From DASQFD01 sp035633255 (GTDB taxonomy: Bacteria > Actinomycetota > Actinomycetes > Actinomycetales > Dermatophilaceae), in contig DASQFD010000011.1 of NCBI GenBank assembly GCA_035633255.1, positions 1 to 52,756 of the forward strand: a DNA stretch of 52,756 nt, given 5' to 3'. A model generated the notes under the pieces. The model searched no databases. It had not been told where the DNA came from and saw nothing but the letters and a program-made list of their open reading frames with translations. Shown here piece after piece: positions 49,076 through 52,756 of the stretch (position 1 is its first letter; each line of letters begins with the position of its first letter). The position numbers were made by a program, and so were the translations under genes.

Positions 49076-50601
49076 CGGTCGTCCTCCTCCACGCCGGCCC
49101 AGTGGCCGGAGCGACGCTCGGCGGCCAGCTCCTCCCGCGCGAGGGTCTGGGCGTCCTTGCGGGAGTGGAACTCCTCGCGCCTCTGGCTGCGGCTCTTGCG
49201 CCGCTGCCCGTCCTCGAGGCGCAGGTCGGTGCCTCGGGGGCCGGTGAGCAGCTCCGCGCCGGCGGTCATGGTCGGCTCCCAGTCGAAGACGACCGCGTCG
49301 TCCTCGGGGCCGATGAGCACCGTCGACCCGGGGACCGCGCCGGCCTTGACCAGCGCCTCCTCGACGCCGAGCCGGCCCAGCCGGTCGGCGAGGTAGCCGA
49401 CGGCCTCGTCGTTGGTGAAGTCGGTCTGCCGCACCCAGCGGGTGGGCCGGTCCCCGACGACGCGGTGGACCACGCCCTCGGGCGTCTGCTCGGTCCGCAC
49501 CGCGAAGCCGGAGTCGTCCACCGCGGTCGGGCGGAGGACCACGCGCGGCCGGTCGAGCACCGCCGCCTCCGCCTCGGTGCGGGCCTCCACGACGTGGCGC
49601 GCGAGCGCGAAGGTGAGCTCCTTGAGCCCGGTGTGGGCGACGGCGGAGACGATGTGGACCTCCAGCCCCCGCTCCTCCAGGTCCGGGGCGACCATCTCGG
49701 CCAGGTCCCGGGCGTCCGGCACGTCGGCCTTGTTGAGCACGACCACCCGGGTGCGCTCGGCCAGTGGCCGCCCCCCGAGGCTGTCGTCCGCGACGTACGC
49801 GGCGAGCTCGGCCTCGATGACGTCGAGGTCGGTCATCGGGTCGCGACCCGGCTCCAGGGTCGCGCAGTCGACGACGTGCACGAGCACCGAGCAGCGCTCG
49901 ACGTGGCGCAGGAACTCCAGGCCGAGGCCCCGGCCCTCGCTCGCCCCGGGGATCAGCCCCGGCACGTCGGCGACGGTGAAGCGCTCACTGCCCGCGGTGA
50001 CCACGCCGAGGTTGGGCACGAGCGTGGTGAACGGGTAGTCGGCGATCTTCGGCCGGGCGGCGGACAGCACCGAGACCAGCGAGGACTTGCCCGCGGACGG
50101 GAAGCCGATGAGCGCGACGTCGGCGAGGGACTTCAGCTCGAGGACGACGTCACGCCGCTCCCCCGGCTCACCGAGCAGGGCGAAGCCGGGCGCCTTGCGG
50201 CGCGGGGAGGCCAGCGCCCTGTTGCCGAGCCCACCACGGCCACCCGCCGCCACCACGTAGCGGGTCCCGGCGCCCACGAGGTCGGCGAGGACCGTGCCGT
50301 CGCCCCCCTGGACGACCGTGCCCTCCGGGACGGGCAGGACCAGGTCCTCACCGTCGCCGCCGTTGCGCTCGTCGCCGGCTCCCGGCCGGCCGTTGCCGGC
50401 GCGCCGGTGCGGGCTGCGGTGGTAGTCCAGCAGCGTGGTCGACTGGGGGTCGACCTCCAGGACGACCGAGCCCCCCCGGCCACCGTTGCCGCCGTCCGGG
50501 CCACCGAGCGGCTTGAACTTCTCCCGCTTGACCGACGCCACCCCGTGCCCCCCGTCCCCGGCGGCGACGCGCAGGACGACGCGGTCGACGAAGTGGGCCA
50601 T
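49072..50601 (-). CDS. obgE: Obg/CgtA GTPase
   Basis: 509 residues. N-terminal glycine-rich Obg fold (MAHFVDRVVLRVAAGDGGHGVASVKREKF ...), G domain with GFPSAGKSS (G1), DVPG (G3) and NKAD (G4), and an actinobacterial OCT C-terminal domain (about 350-440) followed by a charged tail. Works in 50S ribosome assembly and stringent response. ATG at 50601 with GGAAAGG upstream. Lies in the rplU-rpmA-obgE-proB order common in actinobacteria. Confidence 0.96.
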   Translation of the reverse strand: MAHFVDRVVLRVAAGDGGHGVASVKREKFKPLGGPDGGNGGRGGSVVLEVDPQSTTLLDYHRSPHRRAGNGRPGAGDERNGGDGEDLVLPVPEGTVVQGGDGTVLADLVGAGTRYVVAAGGRGGLGNRALASPRRKAPGFALLGEPGERRDVVLELKSLADVALIGFPSAGKSSLVSVLSAARPKIADYPFTTLVPNLGVVTAGSERFTVADVPGLIPGASEGRGLGLEFLRHVERCSVLVHVVDCATLEPGRDPMTDLDVIEAELAAYVADDSLGGRPLAERTRVVVLNKADVPDARDLAEMVAPDLEERGLEVHIVSAVAHTGLKELTFALARHVVEARTEAEAAVLDRPRVVLRPTAVDDSGFAVRTEQTPEGVVHRVVGDRPTRWVRQTDFTNDEAVGYLADRLGRLGVEEALVKAGAVPGSTVLIGPEDDAVVFDWEPTMTAGAELLTGPRGTDLRLEDGQRRKSRSQRREEFHSRKDAQTLAREELAAERRSGHWAGVEEDDR

Positions 50602-50709
50602 GGGGCGCCTTTCCGGACAGGACTGCGGGGTATGCCGCGAGGGGCGGCCGTTCGTCGGCTCGCCCCTCGCGTCGGTGCGGGTCCGTGGCAGGTGGGCCCA
50701 CGGCATACC
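50602..50709. other. rpmA-obgE spacer with inverted GTATGCCG pair
   Basis: 108 bases. Contains GGTATGCCG at 50629-50637 and CGGCATACC at 50702-50710 as an inverted pair about 64 bases apart, the outer copy abutting the rpmA stop. Could bring the ends of the spacer together in the RNA. Confidence 0.5.
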
Positions 50710-50976
50710 TCACTCGGCGGCGGCCTCCGCGGGCACCACGTTGACGGTGCGGCGGCCACGTCGGCTGCCGAACAGGACCGCACCGGCGACCAGCGCGAAG
50801 AGCGTGTCGTCGCCACCGCGACCGACGCCGTCACCGGGGTGGAAGTGGGTGCCGCGCTGCCGGACGAGGATCTCGCCGGCGCCGACCTGCTGGCCGCCGA
50901 AGCGCTTCACGCCGAGCCGCTGGGAGTTGCTGTCCCGACCGTTGCGGGTGGAGGACGCGCCCTTCTTGTGTGCCAT
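50710..50976 (-). CDS. rpmA: Ribosomal protein bL27
   Basis: 88 residues, MAHKKGASSTRNGRDSNSQRLGVKRFGGQ then GGDDTLFALVAGAV: full-length L27. Its N-terminal tail reaches the peptidyl-transferase centre. No cleavable N-terminal extension of the Firmicutes type. A short distance downstream of rplU. Confidence 0.98.
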   Translation of the reverse strand: MAHKKGASSTRNGRDSNSQRLGVKRFGGQQVGAGEILVRQRGTHFHPGDGVGRGGDDTLFALVAGAVLFGSRRGRRTVNVVPAEAAAE

Positions 50977-51010
50977 GTTGGTTACCTCGGTAGCTCGGAG
51001 ACGGGCGGGC

Positions 51011-51316
51011 TCAGGCGTCGATCGCCGTGATCTTGATCTGGGTCAGCGGCTGGCGGTGGCCCTGGCGCTTGCGGTAGCCGGTCTTGTTCTTGGCCTTGAT
51101 GATGGTGATCTTCGGGCCCTTGGCCGCCTTGACCACCTCCGCCGTGACGCTGACCGAGGCCAGCTTGGCGGCGTCGCTCGTGATCGTCGACCCGTCGACG
51201 ACGAGGAGCGGGGTCAGGTCGATCGTGTCGCCGGGCTGGCCGATCTTGTCGATGAGGAGGACGTCGCCGACCGACACCTTCTCCTGGCGACCACCTGCGC
51301 GAACGATCGCGTACAC
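51011..51316 (-). CDS. rplU: Ribosomal protein bL21
   Basis: 101 residues, YAIVRAGGRQEKVSVGDVLLIDKI through KTGYRKRQGHRQPLTQIKI. GTG at 51316 is chosen: the family starts MYAIVRAGG and AAAGAGAG lies 7 bases upstream. An in-frame ATG seven codons earlier (MTKESSD...) would add residues that overlap this ribosome site. Confidence 0.97.
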   Translation of the reverse strand: MYAIVRAGGRQEKVSVGDVLLIDKIGQPGDTIDLTPLLVVDGSTITSDAAKLASVSVTAEVVKAAKGPKITIIKAKNKTGYRKRQGHRQPLTQIKITAIDA

Positions 51317-51451
51317 GTCGGAACTCTCTTTCGTCATGGCGCACTGCTTGTCGTGGGACCGGCTGACGGACGACCCCGCTGCTCCGCCCCGGCAGGACCG
51401 GGAGGGGAACGACACGGGACGTCGGCTCGGTGGGCGCACCGACCGCTCAGG

Positions 51452-52756
51452 CTACCGGTCCTGCGGGGCGCTCTCCAAATCCCCGGAGGGGGTCTCGGCG
51501 GGGGCCGTGGCGTCGGTCTCGGCGGGGGCCGTGGCGTCGGCGTCGGTCACCGGTCGCGGGGGACCGGCGGGCGCCACCACGCGGCCGCGCTTGCGGCGAG
51601 CGCGCACCGGCGGCGGGGCGGCCGGCTCGGCAACCGTGGGTGCCGCGGGCTCGGCGGCGGGCTGCTCGTCGGGCCGCTCGTCGTGGGGCCGATCCTCCCC
51701 ATAGGCCGGCACGGTCGTCTGCGCGGTGGTGCCGTCCAAGCTGCCGACTGTGACGCCGTCCGTGGTGCCGGGCGTGACGCCGTCGGCCACGGCGACCTCC
51801 AGCTCGGCGACGTCGTCCTCGACCGGCTCCACGGACACCCTCTTGACCGCGGCGGCGTGAGCCGCCGCGGCGATCTGGGCCGGGGTGGGGCCGGACGGAC
51901 GGGCCTCGTCGGTGGGGCGGCTCGGCGGGGTGTCGACGGGCCGGCCGCGCCGCGCGCGTGGGCCACGGCCACCGTTGCTCGGCCCGCCGGCGTCACCGGA
52001 GGGGCGGCCGACCGGGTCGGCGTGCACGAGGATGCCGCGCCCCCCGCACTGTTCGCACGGCTCGGAGAAGACCTCGATCAGCCCCGAGCCGACCCGCTTG
52101 CGGGTCATCTGCACCAGCCCGAGGGAGGTGACCTCGGCCACCTGGTGCTTCGTGCGGTCGCGGCCCAGGCACTCCAACAGCCGCCGGATGACCAGGTCGC
52201 GGTTGGACTCCAGGACCATGTCGATGAAGTCGACGACGATGATCCCGCCGATGTCGCGAAGCCGGAGCTGCCGGACGATCTCCTCGGCCGCCTCGATGTT
52301 GTTCTTGGTGACCGTCTCCTCCAGGTTGCCCCCGGACCCGACGAACTTGCCGGTGTTGACGTCGATGACCGTCATCGCCTCGGTGCGGTCGATGACCAGC
52401 GAACCACCGGAGGGCAGCCACACCTTGCGGTCCATCGCCTTGGCGATCTGCTCGTCGACCCGGTGGTGGGAGAAGAGATCCTCCCCGCTGGTCCACTGGG
52501 TGAGGCGCTCGGCGAGGTCGGGAGCGACCGCCTGCACGTAGTCGCCCACCTCCTGCCACGCCGCGTCACCGGAGACGACCAGGGAGGCGAAGTCCTCGTT
52601 GAAGATGTCGCGCACCACGCGGATGGCGAGGTCGGGCTCGCCGTAGAGCAGCGCGGGCGAGGTGGTCGAGGTCGAGGCGGTCTTGGTGCGGATGTCCTCC
52701 CACTGCGCTGCGAGCCGGGAGACGTCGCGCTCGAGCTCCTCCTCGCTGGCGCCCTC
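51452..52756 (-). CDS. rne: Ribonuclease E/G family protein, 5' part missing
   Basis: 434 codons are visible; the frame is open to the window edge, so the S1 domain and N-terminus lie outside. DNase I-like catalytic region: SLVIDRTEAMTVIDVNTGKFVG, IGGIIVVDFIDM (Mg-binding Asp of the family) and the zinc-link CEQCGGRG. After about residue 215 of the visible part comes a non-conserved tail rich in Pro, Ala, Thr and Arg (about 200 residues), where degradosome partners usually bind. Endonuclease of RNA processing and decay. Upstream of rplU in the common actinobacterial order. Confidence 0.93.
   Translation of the reverse strand, partial: EGASEEELERDVSRLAAQWEDIRTKTASTSTTSPALLYGEPDLAIRVVRDIFNEDFASLVVSGDAAWQEVGDYVQAVAPDLAERLTQWTSGEDLFSHHRVDEQIAKAMDRKVWLPSGGSLVIDRTEAMTVIDVNTGKFVGSGGNLEETVTKNNIEAAEEIVRQLRLRDIGGIIVVDFIDMVLESNRDLVIRRLLECLGRDRTKHQVAEVTSLGLVQMTRKRVGSGLIEVFSEPCEQCGGRGILVHADPVGRPSGDAGGPSNGGRGPRARRGRPVDTPPSRPTDEARPSGPTPAQIAAAAHAAAVKRVSVEPVEDDVAELEVAVADGVTPGTTDGVTVGSLDGTTAQTTVPAYGEDRPHDERPDEQPAAEPAAPTVAEPAAPPPVRARRKRGRVVAPAGPPRPVTDADATAPAETDATAPAETPSGDLESAPQDR

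Larger units (their letters stand above)
93..50709. repeat. Dispersed octamer GTATGCCG (46 copies)
   Basis: Hand scan of both strands. Copies on + begin at 93, 1584, 5757, 6016, 8179, 10296, 16292, 17351, 18552, 19485, 22475, 24791, 29383, 29526, 33129, 35769, 38771, 41457, 43745, 44499, 44628, 46903, 48265, 48689 and 50630. Copies on - (GGCATAC core on the + strand) begin at 1687, 4084, 6785, 7742, 8270, 9875, 11259, 14748, 16315, 17634, 20964, 23651, 27840, 31980, 33330, 35598, 37491, 38602, 39719, 40921 and 50702. All 46 extend to the full octamer. No strong strand preference is seen. A composition-only estimate at about 72% GC predicts roughly two copies. Function unknown. Confidence 0.85.

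Noticed and set aside
93..50709. Explaining GTATGCCG by Tyr-Ala codon-pair preference
   Set aside because: The word occurs in all six frames and between genes, while Tyr-Ala followed by a non-G base uses TAC GCC (for example in nrdJ).

Overview
The window is 52.8 kb of high-GC actinobacterial chromosome. Gene content and order (rne-rplU-rpmA-obgE-proB, proA, nadD-rsfS, tRNA-Ala, leuS, comEA-comEC, lexA, nrdR-nrdJ), the LexA/NrdR operator types, a SAM-IV riboswitch and a leucine attenuator all fit Micrococcales, probably the Intrasporangiaceae/Ornithinimicrobium neighbourhood. That family placement is an inference from gene order and style, not from a search.

Layout. 1-2.2 kb: one small membrane protein, then an eroded strip with a frameshifted secreted protein, a broken ~190-residue gene and a sliver of alcohol dehydrogenase. 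2.2-11.7 kb: a minus-strand defence island with a complete type II Wadjet operon (jetA-jetB-jetC-jetD, all with 4-base stop/start overlaps), followed by a VapBC toxin-antitoxin pair and preceded by a 3 x 24 bp repeat locus. 12-18.1 kb: deoxyribonucleotide supply, with B12-dependent ribonucleotide reductase nrdJ (split by a 432-residue homing intein), its repressor nrdR with a tandem NrdR-box promoter, and a cobalamin-binding-type protein. 18.1-24.3 kb: an acetyltransferase, an AlkZ/YcaQ-like DNA glycosylase, the SOS divergon (LysM division-suppressor type gene / lexA), a sirtuin and a LysR regulator. 24.3-31.1 kb: comEC, comEA, plsY, DegV, and a class V aminotransferase under a SAM-IV riboswitch. 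31.3-37 kb: leuS with an MTRLLLLP attenuator, a C69 dipeptidase and a glycosyltransferase. 37-41 kb: an FAD monooxygenase, a glutathione-peroxidase-type peroxidase, a divergent 3-methyladenine glycosylase, a cupin and tRNA-Ala(GGC). 41-52.8 kb: phosphatase-rsfS-nadD, a GtrB-type glycosyltransferase, a methyltransferase, proA, pdxY, proB-obgE-rpmA-rplU, and the 3' part of RNase E/G, which runs off the end.

The most unusual signal is not a gene. The non-palindromic octamer GTATGCCG (reverse complement CGGCATAC) occurs 46 times by hand count, 25 on + and 21 on -, about one per 1.15 kb. Every GTATGCC in the window is followed by G. It is used in all six reading frames inside genes and also lies between genes, so codon or protein bias cannot explain it. 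It behaves like a highly iterated DNA word (HIP1-like or uptake-signal-like), and the window also carries comEA and comEC. Further items worth attention are a ~100 bp AT-rich synonymous patch over the most conserved block of nrdJ, a 3-methyladenine glycosylase lacking three of four zinc ligands, and many in-frame short-repeat expansions at protein termini.
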